Shown: positions 1 to 13,100 of the stretch, piece after piece | Layout: each line of letters starts with the position of its first letter | How positions within the stretch are numbered: the first letter of the stretch is position 1 | NCBI GenBank assembly: GCA_037903355.1 | Contig: JBAJFE010000005.1 | Coordinates: 1,178,001 to 1,242,000, forward strand | Source: Trichuris trichiura | Lineage: Eukaryota > Nematoda > Enoplea > Trichinellida > Trichuridae | Reading direction: 5' to 3' | DNA length: 64,000 nt | Notes under the pieces: model-generated | The model's input: the letters and a program-made list of their open reading frames with translations, nothing else | What the model was told of the DNA's origin: nothing | The model's database searches: none | Translations under genes and position numbers: made by a program

Positions 1-2
1 TA

Positions 3-2177
3 GAGCTTGTTTTTAAAAATCTTCTAGCTGGAACTCCATGTACAAACAAACCGGATGGCCACTATCAGCAGGCGGCATGTTCAAAAGAATACTATTCGTG
101 CGTTGCTGGTATATTCATTCCAAGACAGTGCCAGGGTGCTCTAGTTTTCGATGCTTTGATGAATCGTTGCGATGCTCCGTCGAACACGTACGGTTGCACC
201 GGCACGTTAAGCACTGTTCCAATAACAAACAGAACAATAACCACAACTACGCCGGCGCCTGAATTTGACTGCACCCAAATGGCAAATGGCTTCTATGCAA
301 ATCCAAAAGCGCAGAATAGCTGCGACAACAAATACTACGCATGTACAAATGGAATAACGGAAGTGATCTTCTGTCCGGCAACGTTATACTTCGATCAGGA
401 AGTTCAATCATGCCAAATATACGCCTACGTACCGAACTGCAGCGGTACGCCAAGAACAACCGTTCAGACGACCACAACAACAAGCACTTTGTCTACGCAG
501 AGTGTCATAATGGACGTGACCGGAATCGACTGCCAAACTTTGCCATCCGGAAACTATCCGAATCCATTGAGTGAACCGGCATTTTGCTCACCTATTTATT
601 ACACTTGTTCCGATGGAACGCTAATAAGGCGAATGTGCCAGATGGCATTGTACTACGACCGTCGTAATAATTTTTGCAACTTTCGAGATTCCATTCCCGA
701 CTGCACTGGTGGCACGACATCTACGACAACAAGACGTCTGGCTGACGTGACGTCACCATTGACGTTACCACCGGTCAACTTTACGTGTACATACAGAGCG
801 GATGGATTTTATGCCAATCCAGCAGCGTCGTGTAGTCCTATATATTACTCATGCACAGGGGGCTTGGCGAGACAACTGCAATGTCAAGCAGGTTTGGCTT
901 TTGATCAACTTACCGGAGCGTGCCAGAGCCCGAATACTCTATTCGTCTGCACTGGTACAAATATGACGACGTCATTTACAAGACAAACAATAACAGCGGC
1001 TACGGGAACGCAGGCTCCATTGCCTATAGATTGCACTAGGTTGTCAGATGGTCTGTACGCTGATCCGTTGCTTCAATGCAGTCAAATATTCTATTTTTGT
1101 TCCAACGGTATCGCCATGCGTTTCAACTGCCCAGGAAATCTGTACTACGACGCCGAGGGTAAAACGTGCGCTGAATTTCGGGAAATCTTTCTTTGTACGG
1201 GAACGAGGTCGACGCCAAGGCCAACAACCAGTGTGGGATCGGTAACTGCACCCATTTTTGACTGTTCGCAAAGAACTGACGGCAGATATGCAAATCCATT
1301 GGAAGCATGCTCTCGAATTTACTTTGTTTGTTCGGCGGGAACCACAACGCGATCTTTGTGTCCCGAAAATCTTTTCTTCGATCAACTTACAATGGAATGT
1401 CGACCAAATAGTACGGTAGTCGCCTGCGGTGGAATACCAGTCCAAACATTGCCATCAACCATGTCGTCGTCGTCGTCGTCGTCAACGGTGGAATTCGACT
1501 GCGCTGGTCTTCCAAATGGTCTGTACGCCGACTTGAGGCAACCATGCAACAATTATTACTTCCTGTGCAGCGCGGGAAGTACGTACAAACAATGGTGCCC
1601 ACTGGAATCTTTTTTCAATGACGTCACTAAGCGTTGCGACCAATTTGCAAACGTCATAGCTTGCAACAATTCGGCAGCGACGGTGAGAACAACAACGCAG
1701 ACGGTTCCGATTAGCGATGTACCAACATTTTCATGCACCAATCGACCGGATGGAAATTATCCAAATCCGACCGTTTCATGTTCAACTACGTACTTCGTAT
1801 GCGTTCAAGGTTTGCCTGAAGTGAGAGTTTGCCCGCAACAACAAGTATTCGATCCCGAAACCAATATGTGCAATAGGGCAGCGTATGTACGCGTTTGTGG
1901 AGGCAATCCTCTGCTTCAAAGTGTCACTCAAACAGTAACGATTCCAACAGTGGTCACTGTCAGCAGTTTGCTTTCAGACGTGACGACAACGCCATCTACA
2001 TCATTCTGCGATAATTTACCTGATCAAAGCTATCCAATACCGGGCAGACGATGCTCGAAGAGCTATTACGAATGTGAAAATGGTCATACCAAGAAAGCAG
2101 CTTGTCCAAAAGAGAAGCGATTCAATCCTGACAAACGAGATTGCGATTTGAGAACCAACGTGCCCGATTGCAAATGA
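3..2177 (+). CDS. Chitin-binding (peritrophin-A/CBM14) protein, 5' partial
   Basis: This is the 3' part of a secreted chitin-binding protein. The frame is open from base 3 to a TGA at 2175-2177 with no intron, although a splice acceptor near 26 could mark an exon start. Nine CBM14 domains are visible, each with six cysteines and the core pattern C-x-DG-x-Y-x(n)-C-x-x-x-YY-x-C-x(n)-C-x(n)-F-D-x(n)-C-x(n)-C. The first runs from about base 39 to 197 and lies upstream of the first ATG, so the protein starts outside the window. Linkers are rich in Thr and Ser, including a run of TCG codons near 1464-1484, and could carry glycans. C. elegans eggshell proteins CPG-1, CPG-2 and CBD-1 have this kind of architecture. 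An eggshell or cuticle role is inferred from that, not seen here. Confidence 0.9.
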   Translation, partial: ELVFKNLLAGTPCTNKPDGHYQQAACSKEYYSCVAGIFIPRQCQGALVFDALMNRCDAPSNTYGCTGTLSTVPITNRTITTTTPAPEFDCTQMANGFYANPKAQNSCDNKYYACTNGITEVIFCPATLYFDQEVQSCQIYAYVPNCSGTPRTTVQTTTTTSTLSTQSVIMDVTGIDCQTLPSGNYPNPLSEPAFCSPIYYTCSDGTLIRRMCQMALYYDRRNNFCNFRDSIPDCTGGTTSTTTRRLADVTSPLTLPPVNFTCTYRADGFYANPAASCSPIYYSCTGGLARQLQCQAGLAFDQLTGACQSPNTLFVCTGTNMTTSFTRQTITAATGTQAPLPIDCTRLSDGLYADPLLQCSQIFYFCSNGIAMRFNCPGNLYYDAEGKTCAEFREIFLCTGTRSTPRPTTSVGSVTAPIFDCSQRTDGRYANPLEACSRIYFVCSAGTTTRSLCPENLFFDQLTMECRPNSTVVACGGIPVQTLPSTMSSSSSSSTVEFDCAGLPNGLYADLRQPCNNYYFLCSAGSTYKQWCPLESFFNDVTKRCDQFANVIACNNSAATVRTTTQTVPISDVPTFSCTNRPDGNYPNPTVSCSTTYFVCVQGLPEVRVCPQQQVFDPETNMCNRAAYVRVCGGNPLLQSVTQTVTIPTVVTVSSLLSDVTTTPSTSFCDNLPDQSYPIPGRRCSKSYYECENGHTKKAACPKEKRFNPDKRDCDLRTNVPDCK

Positions 2178-2477
2178 ATATAATCGACTTCAACAGTTGC
2201 TATAGTTGTTGTTGCAATTAACATTTTGCTTCCATTAGTAAAAAAATGGGTGCATACAAATAATGGCAACTTGTGCTCTTACGCAGCGTCATTTAATAAG
2301 CGAAACAACAATAAGAGACAGTTCGTTTCTGACCTTAATGGCATCAACGTCAGAAACGGTCTCTTCTTGTTTTGGTGTATGCATACTATACTGCACTGAC
2401 TAAACGTGAACATCTAACGACTGTGAGGTAAAGCTTATCAATGCAAAAAAACATACACACATTAGGTAGTTATAGAA

Positions 2478-2494
2478 AATAAACTGTTAATAAA
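2478..2494 (+). terminator. Probable polyadenylation signals
   Basis: Two overlapping AATAAA hexamers lie about 300 bases past the stop codon of the chitin-binding gene, in AT-rich DNA. This fits a 3' UTR end, but no transcript evidence is available from sequence alone. Confidence 0.4.
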
Positions 2495-3061
2495 AAAACA
2501 GCATGCAGCAGCATAAACTATTGTGAAAGATAAAAGAGCTCGTAAGTTCAAAATAATATAAAATATACAACGTTATATAAACCAATAATTTTAGAAAAGT
2601 TGCAACTACAAACTTTGAAGATCTTCGTACGGGACCAAATAATTTCATTTTTTGGCTTCCTTTTTGTACGGATTTTCTCTGTCCCGTTGAAAAAAAACTT
2701 TTATTAATAATAAACTGTCCGTAGCTTTCGGGTCTGAACTTGACCCGTCATCAGCGGTCTAAGGATTGACTTGTCAAACTTTGTATGGCACTTCCAAAGA
2801 TGGAGTCTCAGCTTAGCACTGCTATGCAAATGAGATAACTTTTTGGACCCAAATAAAAAGATAATTATGCAAAAATTTAAATTTGAGCGACGACATGACG
2901 TCACAAGTGGAACTGCTTCGCTACGTCACGTTATTTTGTAAAAAGCGAGTTCCCTTCTCAGACAAAGAATAATGTGGCTCTGGAAAGAGCCGTTTAAAAA
3001 CTATCCAACAGAACGCTTCCTTATTCTTGGACGACGCAATTATGCAAATTACCAAAAACTA
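2495..3061. other. Intergenic DNA without a gene
   Basis: AT-rich sequence with no open frame showing family similarity. It holds two copies of the octamer ATGCAAAT (2824 and 3042), the second at the edge of the tandem repeat. Confidence 0.5.
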
Positions 3062-3541
3062 CTTCACTAATAAAAACTGGCAAATTAACCAACCTTCGTT
3101 TGGGCAAATAAGACAACAGAAACATTGATAGCAAATGAAAAGATAGGCGAAAAACCAGTATGCAAATTATTTCAATAGTAAAAACTAGCAAATTAGCCGA
3201 CCTTCGTTTGTCCAGATAAGACAACGGAAACATTGATAACAAATGAAAAGATAGGAAAAAACCGATATGCAAATTATTTAAGAATTTGCAATGATAACAA
3301 ATGAAAAGGTGGCAAATTATTTATTTCAATATTATGAGAACTGGCACATTAGCCGACCTTCGTTTGGCCAGATAAGACAACAGAAACATTGATAGCAAAT
3401 GAAAAGATAGGCGAAAAATCAATATGCAAATTATTTCAATAATAAAAACTGGCAAATTAGTCGACCTTCGTTTGGCCAGATAAGGCAATGGAAACATTGA
3501 TAACAAATGAAAAGATGGAGAAAAATCAATATGCAAATTAT
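3062..3541. repeat. 108-bp tandem repeat, four copies
   Basis: Four diverged copies of a unit built around CCTTCGTTTG, then AACATTGATA, AAATGAAAAG and TATGCAAATTATT. The CCTTCG element recurs at 3093, 3201, 3357 and 3465, giving spacings of 108, 156 and 108. The longer middle spacing is one unit plus a 48-bp partial duplication. Each copy ends with the octamer ATGCAAAT (3160, 3267, 3424, 3531). Because 108 is divisible by three, the minus strand stays open as a repeating 36-codon hydrophobic frame. I take that as a by-product of the period, not a gene. Confidence 0.9.
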
Positions 3542-4235
3542 TCTGATATTTGAATTTTCGACAGCTTCAACTATCGTTTGCAATAATTAGTTCTAAGTAT
3601 GCACTCTAAAAAAGCGCGAACGCTTACCATTCATACCTAAAAAAGTCACCTGAGTAACGACGAGGACGAATGTACAACTGCTTTTTTTCCTGCTGACCAA
3701 ACAGACCGAACAGTAGTATCGATAGCGGTGAAGTTGAAACGGAGGCAATTACTGACAGACATATTACTTCACCGAATTATCGATCCATTCACTTTGCGCT
3801 TAACGTGTTAACAATAGTAATACACTTAAGTTCATATTTAAAAAGGAGAAAAAATTTGCATAGAAAACAAATTCTTTCACGCGTCAAAGGCGTCACGACG
3901 AATTGAATCGTTTTTAAATAATTACGTCAATCGACGTCAGTTCTACAATAAAACAACTTACCTGAGCGGCGAAAAACTTTGTTCATTCGACTTGCTGCGC
4001 CACAGCCAACCGATCAACCTTTCGCAACTATAAAATAGTCAGCAAAATAAATAAATCAACATAGCAAAACTAGGAAACTTCACTGGTTACGAAAAAGGAC
4101 AAAGAAAGTGTTGACATAGATTGAAGTAGCACCAAAATAAATTAGCATATCATAAAACAGACACTCAACTTTGGAGAGGTTTGACTAGTAAGAAAGGGAG
4201 CAAAAAATGGAAGCACCATTCTCGCGTAAGCGCTA
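3542..4235. other. Intergenic DNA without a gene
   Basis: Nothing recognisable as coding. One reversed octamer ATTTGCAT lies at 3854. This is the 3' flank of the FERM gene. Confidence 0.5.
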
Positions 4236-6984
4236 CTACACTTCGCTTGATAAAGTCTTTATATAAGTAGTAACAGCGGTTGTCGACTTTCGTTCATTGC
4301 CGCTCGGAATAGACGGCGCTGCAGTCGTTTCAGATCCTTTGAATGTGATAAAGTTGGTACGCAAATTATTGCCTTGGAATGGCACTTCAGCAGACGAAGC
4401 CGCGGGCTGAACAGCGTCACCGGCAGAGCTTGCGCTCGGCGGCACAGTACCCTGAGCAGGAGGTTCATTCGTCTTGGGCACTCTCAGTTCTCGAACGTGT
4501 AAAATATAAGGTATATCGCCGTCAAGAACTTTGTGCTTAACCACCGCGTAACGAGGATCGTCGCAAATTCTAAGAGGTCCAACGGGCGCCGATTTTAAAT
4601 TGCTCAAACCAAGTTTCGGCTTCGGCGGAGGTATTGGCTTTTGCTTTGCGACGATGACGTCCAGTTCGCTGCTGCTGGGCGGCGCTGCTTTCGAACAAAC
4701 AACCGAAGCAGTCGGCTCGGCAAAGTTGACCGAACGAGTTTTCAAACTCTCCGTCGACTTTGGTCGAACTCTGTCAAAAGTTACCAAAGGACCCATGCCT
4801 AAGGCAACAGCCGAATCTGCCGATGTAGACATATTATTACGCCTATCGGCTTCTTGGGCCAACAATTCCGTCTCGGAAAGATGATAGGAACCCTGAGATA
4901 TGTTCTCTTGATCTTGCGGAGATTGAGTTGGCCATGTCTTTACTCGATTGCCATCATTCTCTCCTCGCAGCTCCTCGGTAGTGTCGTAAATAAACATTTC
5001 GGAGCGCGGGTGAGCGTCGCAAGTAACGAACTTGAAATCAGAAACAATCGTATCAGGCGGCCGTATATCCCCGTGGGATGGCTTTTTGCTTTTTGGCAGA
5101 GTATGACAAGTCGAGGCAATAAAAGTAGACGAAGTTGTCTCGGGGGATGGAATTGCAACATTTTCTTTTGCAAACGACCGCTGCGGTTTATAGTTAACGT
5201 ACGAACTATAACTTGAGCCTAATTCGGAATCGGACTGCGAAGTCTTCGCGGACGAGTCGTCAAAGGGAACCAACGGCAAAGTATACTGTTTGACGTTACT
5301 TCTATTGAATCCCGACAGAACCGGTCTACCAAAGCGATAAATCATTATGCAAAAAATTGGAGCCCCAATAGTGAAGGATTACCTTGAAAAGGGTTCTCTT
5401 TTGCGCACATGCTCGCGAAGATACTCAACCAATTGCCTTTGAGTGCGACCGTCGTAACGGAATGAACAACCTTTTGCAAATAATCTTGTACGCCCTTTGG
5501 GTGCCCTGCAAATTTCGGCGCAACGAAAAAAAGCGTGATGCTCAACGCATTTTTTCCAAAACAACTTGCACTCGTGTCGACTTTCGAAAACGAAAGAAAT
5601 CAAGTCGCCGTAGAGCCCCTGCAAGTAACAAAGCAGCCGCGTTTTAAAAATGAACAAGTCAAAGGCTTACGTAAGTCTCCGGATGAAGTTTGACCAGAAA
5701 ATGTTTGCGCTTAAAGCACAATTTACGCACCTTAGCCCACGAGAAGGTGTTAACGCAGTACAACTGATGATAGACTTTCAGGCCGAGGTGAAGAACGGCC
5801 AAACTGACAGCGGTGCCTTCTACGTCCTTGAATTTGAATTCAAATAAATGACGCTCAGGTACTACTCGTAAAAGCTTACTTTCGCTTGATGAAATTTGAT
5901 GCCGTAGAATTCGCATCGCCTCGCCGTCTCCAGTAAGGCAATGTCGCTTTCCGCTGGCATCATACCGCTGCAAATAAGAAAGAAATTTTTAATTTGCCGT
6001 TTGGAGAAGCGAAAATGCGCTACACAAGCTTTTTGTGGTTTTCCATAACTTTCCTTTCGAACTGAGCCGACTGCTGAGGAACGAAATGCGCCGACGAAAG
6101 ATACGTATGGTCGGGATAATCTTCGGCGCAAAAGTCGCCGCATTCCGCTGAAAAGAAAAGAACGACGCGTTGAGCAAAGCAAAAGTTGGCAATAAGCCAA
6201 CCCTACATTGGACTATGTACGAAGCCAGTACGGCAGCGGTATTTTCGCTGCACATTAATTCGCCGCATGCGAGATCACGTTTGATTTGCAGGGCGAACAA
6301 ATAACTGCAAATATGGACAAGACTAAAGTTGGAAAACAAAAAATGGACAGCAACTAAGTCGAACCGCGTATATTCTTCCTCCAAGTCGACCGGATTTGGC
6401 GTGTAAAATTTGACGATAAAATATAAACGCGGTTGCGACTTGCAGGCGGTCAGTTGTTTAAGTATCGACTTTGACTTTTCGAGCCAACGCTAAACGACGC
6501 GAACGTATTGGCGAAAGGCGAACGAGGATGAAGCGAGACAAACCCTACAGCCGTCGACGTCAAAAAATTGCAAACCAAAATAATCCGTCTCAATTACGTT
6601 CAAGTGACGGAACACTTCTTCGTACAGCGCCGCCCCCACGGAACGATGCTGCAAAATCGAAAGGTAAATTATCGAAGCGCAAAAGCACTTTCACGCTTCT
6701 AATGCGCAGGTAAGAAGAATTCGCGCCAGCTTTAAGCTAACAACGGGAAAAGAATTTAGGCGTAACCTGTTGCAAAGAATTAATTCGGAAGTAAACGACC
6801 GCTATGTTTAAATTTTTTAGGCATTTCATACCCCGAGATGAAATACGGAAATGGTATCGTCGAGAAGCTGCACTTGTATGCACATCACTTTTCCATTTTT
6901 TGAACTGTAGTCCGAATAAGGCGGTGCACCGACGCCTTGAGGAATCACCTTTGTAGACCGATCGTTTGCAGCTACGCAGTCCAT
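4236..6984 (-). CDS. FARP/FRM-3-like FERM domain protein
   Basis: A membrane-cytoskeleton adaptor with a complete FERM domain. Nine exons: 6832-6984, 6544-6648, 6365-6489, 6207-6304, 6024-6147, 5880-5967, 5671-5826, 5383-5618 and 4236-5325. All phases close, giving 724 aa. The FERM domain spans about residues 34-310. Diagnostic stretches are ETDYFGLQF (F1), EEEYTRYLFALQIKRD (F2), and TFSWAKVRKLCFKRK and CVEHHAFF (F3), closest to FARP1/2 and FRMD7. An FA-like segment FRYDGRTQRQL follows. Residues from about 362 on are low-complexity, Ser/Pro-rich tail. The RhoGEF (DH) and PH domains of vertebrate FARPs are absent, as I recall for C. elegans FRM-3, which helps cluster GABA-A receptors at synapses. 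The start ATG is preceded by an in-frame stop. The intron at 6305-6364 has the unusual donor GTTCGA. Confidence 0.88.
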
Positions 6985-9900
6985 TGGTTCTGAGCAGAAT
7001 CATAAACAGACGACGACAACGATGACCAAACGTGCTTCCCGTTCCACTGTCTCGATTACGACAAGTCAACTGTCACACTGAGTTGCCTCACGCCAACTTC
7101 GATTCTAAACTATACGACTAAGACGAATCCACCGTCGCCTTCTGTGATGCTCAGGAACACGATACTAACCGAGGTGTCAATGTGTTGAGAATAAGTTAGA
7201 TTTAAATTTCAATACGCCAACGAGCAATTTTCGTCAGCTTCGGACTTCTTCGAGTGACGTAATAAGTTGATCAACTCGTGAAAGCCACAATTGGTCTTAC
7301 GCGGCTCGAATAGACTTTGCAGCAGAACAATCAAGTAAGAAGTGCCACTGGCAAACAACGGACCTCTAAGAGCAATCAACTTGAAGTAAAGCGACACCAC
7401 CAAAATCGAGTCGCATATTGCGAATTTTTAAACTTCTCATGAAGTGCCACCTTGCGATGAATTCTTCCGCGCAACAAAACTCAACCTTGCGTTATGCTTA
7501 AGTGAGAACGCGTCCTATGCTTAGCTGCAAGACACTAACGGAGCTTTCTTGACGCAATAGAATCGATCCGTAAAGTCGTGGAATGCAAGCACGTGAATTT
7601 CGGATAATCTGCTACACTTTTTTCACCGCTTATTAGTTACACGTATGATCGCCTACGTTTGAAACTACGTCGTCTGATAGATAACGAAGCGTCTTAGGTT
7701 GAAAATTTATAATAAATGATTTTCAGGTCTTAGTGACAGTAACTGAAGATTCATTTACCTTCGACTGGGAAAACCAGCTTAAGTAGTATTGTATCAGAGC
7801 AAATGAAAATAAATATTTTTAATAATTATGGTGAATAAAAAAATATTACTTCACCTTCAAAATATTATGCAACGTTAAGAGAAATATAACTAGGTTTTCT
7901 AGCCTGAATATTTCTTCGCTTAGGCAGCAGCTCACCGCTCCCATAAATAGCAGCTTTTTCAAGTTGCGCTAACAACATAACACTACAAAAATACGTATCA
8001 TTAGCTTGGTTGCAACCGTGTGAACTGTATAACTTATTTGCTGCTGTGTTATCTTACTTTTCTTCATTCGAATTTATATTTCACCATTTTCCTAATACAT
8101 ACGTGCGGACTTTGTCATTTATCGCTAGCTGAGCACAAACCCTAATAATACGTATCGAAATTGAAGTTTCGGACGCTTACTTTGGAAAGCCTAAAATAAA
8201 ATCAATAAAAAAGGAATAGGCTGCAGCAATGCAACGTCTCAATAGGCTATTTCGCACTGAAGCGAAACAGTGCAGCTAATAGCGTATTCGAGAGGTAAAA
8301 GGATGGGCGTAATAGCTGTTAAGGCTTTAAGCGCCACTTGTCCAATCGTCAATAATTGCCGTAACGTTAAAAAGCGAACCATAATTGAGCGTACTAATTG
8401 ACAACAGCTCATTTCCTTCAATTGAGTACAAAATAGCTTTTAGGTAATTGATCGCCATCAATATCGCCCCCATCCAAAGGGATTTTTAAATATGCAAATT
8501 CAACAAACGCCCTTCCTTCGTTAATAGAACTTTTGAACATGTTCATTCAAGACGGACGAAACGCGTCCGAATTCAAAGTCACTTCTACAAGAATGTCAAT
8601 AGTCTGCTTGAGAAAAGCGATAATTTCATTGCCTCTTTGAAACGCCTCAATTGAAGCTTTAAATCAACGCGGACAAAAGATTTTTTAAAAGTCATCGTTC
8701 TTCACGGCTAGTAAAAGACAGAGCAATACAAAGAAGATTACATAAAGTAGTTCAAGTCGCGTATGCAGATTCAAAGCATCAAAGTGAAACTGCAGAAAGA
8801 GATAACAGAAATAAGTGGAATCAGAGCTGACCGTTGGCGTCAAAACATTGCATCTTTGAGGAAGGCGTAGCCGCCGTCCTATAACTAACCAAATTTAAAA
8901 ACTGACCTTATCTGATTTTGAAAACAGATAAGCCTCGACGAAGATAAGACAGACATTACTTCCACTTTCAAAATGGTATTCCCTATTATCACAGTGTTAC
9001 TTCAGAATATACAAACTAACTAAAATCTCAAAATATAACTTACTCTTTTGTACTTATTTATGACGCTTTTACTTAAGTGCTATATAGTTCACACTTTAGT
9101 TTTCCAAAGCTTACAATAGATTTTAAACTTATCATAAACAAAAGGGGACCAAAAGGCTCGTAAGATCGTTTGATCTCGTATTGAATTTATGACCGCCGGA
9201 AAAAGCTTGTTTCAGCACGAGACGTAAAGGAATTTCTACGCATTAAGACTACGCGTTTTTTTAAAACAAAAGCTGAAAAATGAGGCAACTCTGAGAATAC
9301 AAACATCACAAAAGTATAAAGCATTGTCAATCAGCTGTCAGAGGGTTGCTACTCCTACTGAACAGCCGTTCCGCTTGTATTGCGCTCGTAGATCTCGGAT
9401 TGCCTTCAAGAAAAAAACAATGTCCACCTGTTTTCATTTTGTCACACTTAGATACGCTTGAGCAGCCGCGCCGAGTTTCAATGAGCTTAGCGGAGGCATT
9501 CGTTGTACAAATGCCGTCCGTCTACTATTCAAAACATCTATTCATTCTAAAAAGTTATACTTACCCAAACGAGAGGTCGATTCTTGCGTGCGTCCATAGG
9601 TTGACTGAACTTTTTTTTTAGTAAACATGATTCACGATGGAAAAATTTCATTCATTCCGCCTCTGACAGGTACGTCAGCAAAGCAACCAACTTAATGACA
9701 GTTGTTGTCCCATCATTGTTTCGCGCCGCAAAGCTAAGAGAGGCGCTACTCATTCGCGGTTAATTCACAATAAATTTGAATGATTAATTGATGACACTTG
9801 AACTTTCGTTTCGACTATACTTTCTTGCTTGAACGACCTTTGGAAACTTCACACAATGAAAGAGGTTAAGAAAACAAGAAATATTTTGGAGTAGACGATG

Positions 9901-10121
9901 GCTCCGGTGTCCATCTGGTTAAACGGCTCAAGTTCCATACGCCAAATATCTGTTGCAGACAACGACAGCCGCCCATTGCGCTACTGCCATTTCTCTCTCT
10001 CTCTCTTTCCCTCTCTCTTTCCATTCCTCATTTTCATTCTGCAACGTGAACGTCTGGTGAGCGTACACCTTCGAACGGATAAAACTTGCCATCTTTAAAT
10101 TTTTTGCCCCATTTATCCCGT
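6985..10121. other. Intergenic DNA without a recognised gene
   Basis: About 3.1 kb between the divergent FERM and hemicentin genes, so it probably holds both promoters. Open frames here are short and show no family similarity. A CT-rich stretch (CTCTCTCTCT type) lies at about 9991-10022, roughly 100 bases upstream of the hemicentin start. An octamer copy is at 8492. Confidence 0.5.
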
Positions 10122-13100
10122 ATGATCTCTCAACTTATTTTGGCCAGCCTTTTGGCCACCTCGTCGAGTATGCGCTTCAAGGCGGCTATGAGAAGCAATC
10201 ACTTCGCTGCTACGTCGCAACGAAACGCCTATGACGACCATTCACATGAGAATAACAGACCCGGTGCTTCGTCGCTAACTTTTGTCATCGATGTTACCGG
10301 TTCAATGTACGATGACTTGGTTCAAGTACGAGAAGGATATCAGCGCATTTTCGATACGGTACTATCCCAACGCGAACGACAGGTTAGCAATTACGTGCTT
10401 GTCCCATTTCACGATCCAGGTGAATCAACCACTTGCTAAATTTGCATAAGTTGTCGACATTATTGCTCATTCAGACGTCGGTCCAGCAATCGTCTCCGAC
10501 GATGTTTTCTATTTACGAGCGAGGATGGACGAAATTGATGTTCAGGGAGGCGGAGACTGCCCGGAAATGACCTTGACGGGCATTAAGTTAGCTCTGGAAA
10601 ATTCCTTGCCCAATTCCTTCATTTACGTCTTCACCGACGCCAGAGCAAAGGATTATCACTTGCTTGATCAAGTGCTCAGTATTGTACAAGAAAAACAAAG
10701 CCAAGTGGAGACGGACATTCCATTTTCTAAATAGTTCGTCATTGCACCTCTCTCCATTTTTAGGTAGTTTTCGTCATGACCGGCGACTGCGGCGATAGAA
10801 CTCATCCAGGCTATTTAGCCTTCGAAAGTATAGCTTCAATGAGCAGCGGGCAAATTTTTCACTTGGACAAGTCGGATGTCAATAAGGTAGGAATATGCAA
10901 ATAATATGCAAATATGAACCGTCTTTGTCAAGATAATTGAATATGTCCGCCTGAGCATGATGAACAAGCGCGTCCGCATTGTAGCTGAAGACCACGAGCA
11001 TAGTAGAACGTTTGCGGTTCATTTTCCCGTTGATTCGCACCTATTTGAAATAACCGTTTCCGTTGCCGGCGATCGTCCAGATGTCCATCTCCTTGATCCT
11101 CAAGGTATTTTTTTCAATTTACGAGAAGCCATTCGGAAGAGAAGAATTTTAAGGTCAATTAAAGACGACTACGAATGGAGCGCGTACGGTTGTTCAATTG
11201 AGCAATGTTGTAATAATAACAGTGAGTGAACCACAGCCTGGCATGTGGACTATAAAAGGCTCAGTTAATGGAAAACATACTATAAGAGTGACTGGCATCA
11301 GTGACGTCGATTTCACTCACGCATTTTCGAACTACGCGGATCACTCGAATGGCCGAAGCTTCTATAGACCAGTAGCAGGTGGGATAATGTTTGTTAATAA
11401 TTTGAACTTACGAAAATACGTACATTTTAGGAATGTCTTCTTACCTGCTTGTCAATGTGACCGGCTTGAAAAGACCGGGAGCAGCTAAGGTGGCTCAGCT
11501 GTTGAACACGCAAGGAGAGGCGATTCTGAGCGAACCATTGAGAATTCGAGACGAGCAAAGTGGGCTTTACTACGTCGATTCATTTATTCCACCTGACGGT
11601 CACTATTACACGATGGTTCGATAGCCAAAGCGGTTATAGCGTTGTCATTGATATCTTTAGATATCCGGTGAAGACGAACTTAATTTCCAATTCCAACGAC
11701 TGTCTCCAACGTCCATTTGTCCAAGTGTAGTAAGCCGCCCGCCTTTGGTAAGAATGGCAGGTCATTCACAAACTCTGCTGTACCAAACGGCTACCTTAAC
11801 ATGCCACGTTGAAAGCACCGTGCCTTATACAGTGTATTGGTACAAAGACGACTACGAACATATTGGAGGCCCGTTGTTGTTTCAGTATGTTTCAACAGAG
11901 TAGAACATGTAAGTTAAAAGACCGGATCTTTTACAGAAAATCCGACAGCATCACTTGGACTATTCCGTCCGTTAGCTTTGACCATGGAGGGAAATACAAG
12001 TGTGCTGTAAGCAGCCATTTGGGAAACGCGACTGCTGAAACTGTACTGGAAATCGTCGGTAGACGGATATTGAAAAAAAAGGAGTCAAAGTGACTAGTTC
12101 ATTGCAGAGCCACCGGTTAAGGTGGGACCACCGCGAGTGGTACATTTTCCCGAAAACACTGCCGCCTTTGTCCATTGCTTGGAAACGCAAGAGATGGCCA
12201 CGGTTACGTGGCAACGAAGAGGAGAGCCCTTGCGGGACACGCATCATATGGTAGGATTTTGCTTTTACGCGCTTCGCTAAAGGGCCTGACTCAAACCTGA
12301 AAACGCTAAGCTGTAATTGACCTACAAAAAAGTTTAACGCAACGCAACGTAGCAGAAAACGGCGAAGCGGAAGTATTATTTCAGCTACGTGGCGCCTTTG
12401 TAGCTTCATCGGTTTTAAATTACGATGGCTTAGTGCCTTTTGCAAGACCGTACGTTGGCAAAAGGCCATTGCGTTTACGCAAACAAAAGCAGCTTTGTTA
12501 TCTGTTGACAAAGCTGCTAGAGAATGCAAAACGTGAAATAACACTAATATAAGCGAATAAAAGATGAAAATAGCTTAGCAAATATCCAAAGTCAGCATTG
12601 GCTGGCATTTGGCATTATTCTGGCAGGTAAACAGAACTGTGCTCACGTACCTCGTTATGTCGGTCGCTATGAAGAAGCTGAGTTTTTCGCGTTAAAATTG
12701 GCAGATTACATCGAGCTTCAAAGCGCATTCCGCTGCGATGTTTTCCTTCGAGCGCTACGGTAATTTAAAAATGTTTACTGTAATGCTAGCAGGTTCATTT
12801 TTGTAGCGACGGACTTCTTTGCATTAATAGCTGTTTGTACAGCTCCTCTTATTGTGGAGCACATTTTTTAAACTTAATCGAGCAAGAAGCTCTATTATAT
12901 AAAAGTTACGCGAATCTTTTTGAACAAACTTTTGATCATCTTCTGCAGAAAAATTCAGCTCCATTAGTTAGTTCTTGAACTGAAGAAAAAAAGAAAATGA
13001 AGTTCGGATGGACTACCGATTCTTATTTTTTAGAAGTTTTACAACTTTCTTGATTACGCGGAAACATTGAACAAACGCAGTGTAGAGATCTCAAAACGTT

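Noticed and set aside
3021..3536. Two minus-strand frames with a repeated hydrophobic 36-residue unit
   Set aside because: They exist because the tandem repeat period is 108 bases. There is no start context, no splice support and no family, and copies differ as non-coding DNA would.
11972..12544. Long minus-strand frame (190 codons)
   Set aside because: It is antisense to hemicentin exons 8 and 9, which are well supported by Ig similarity.
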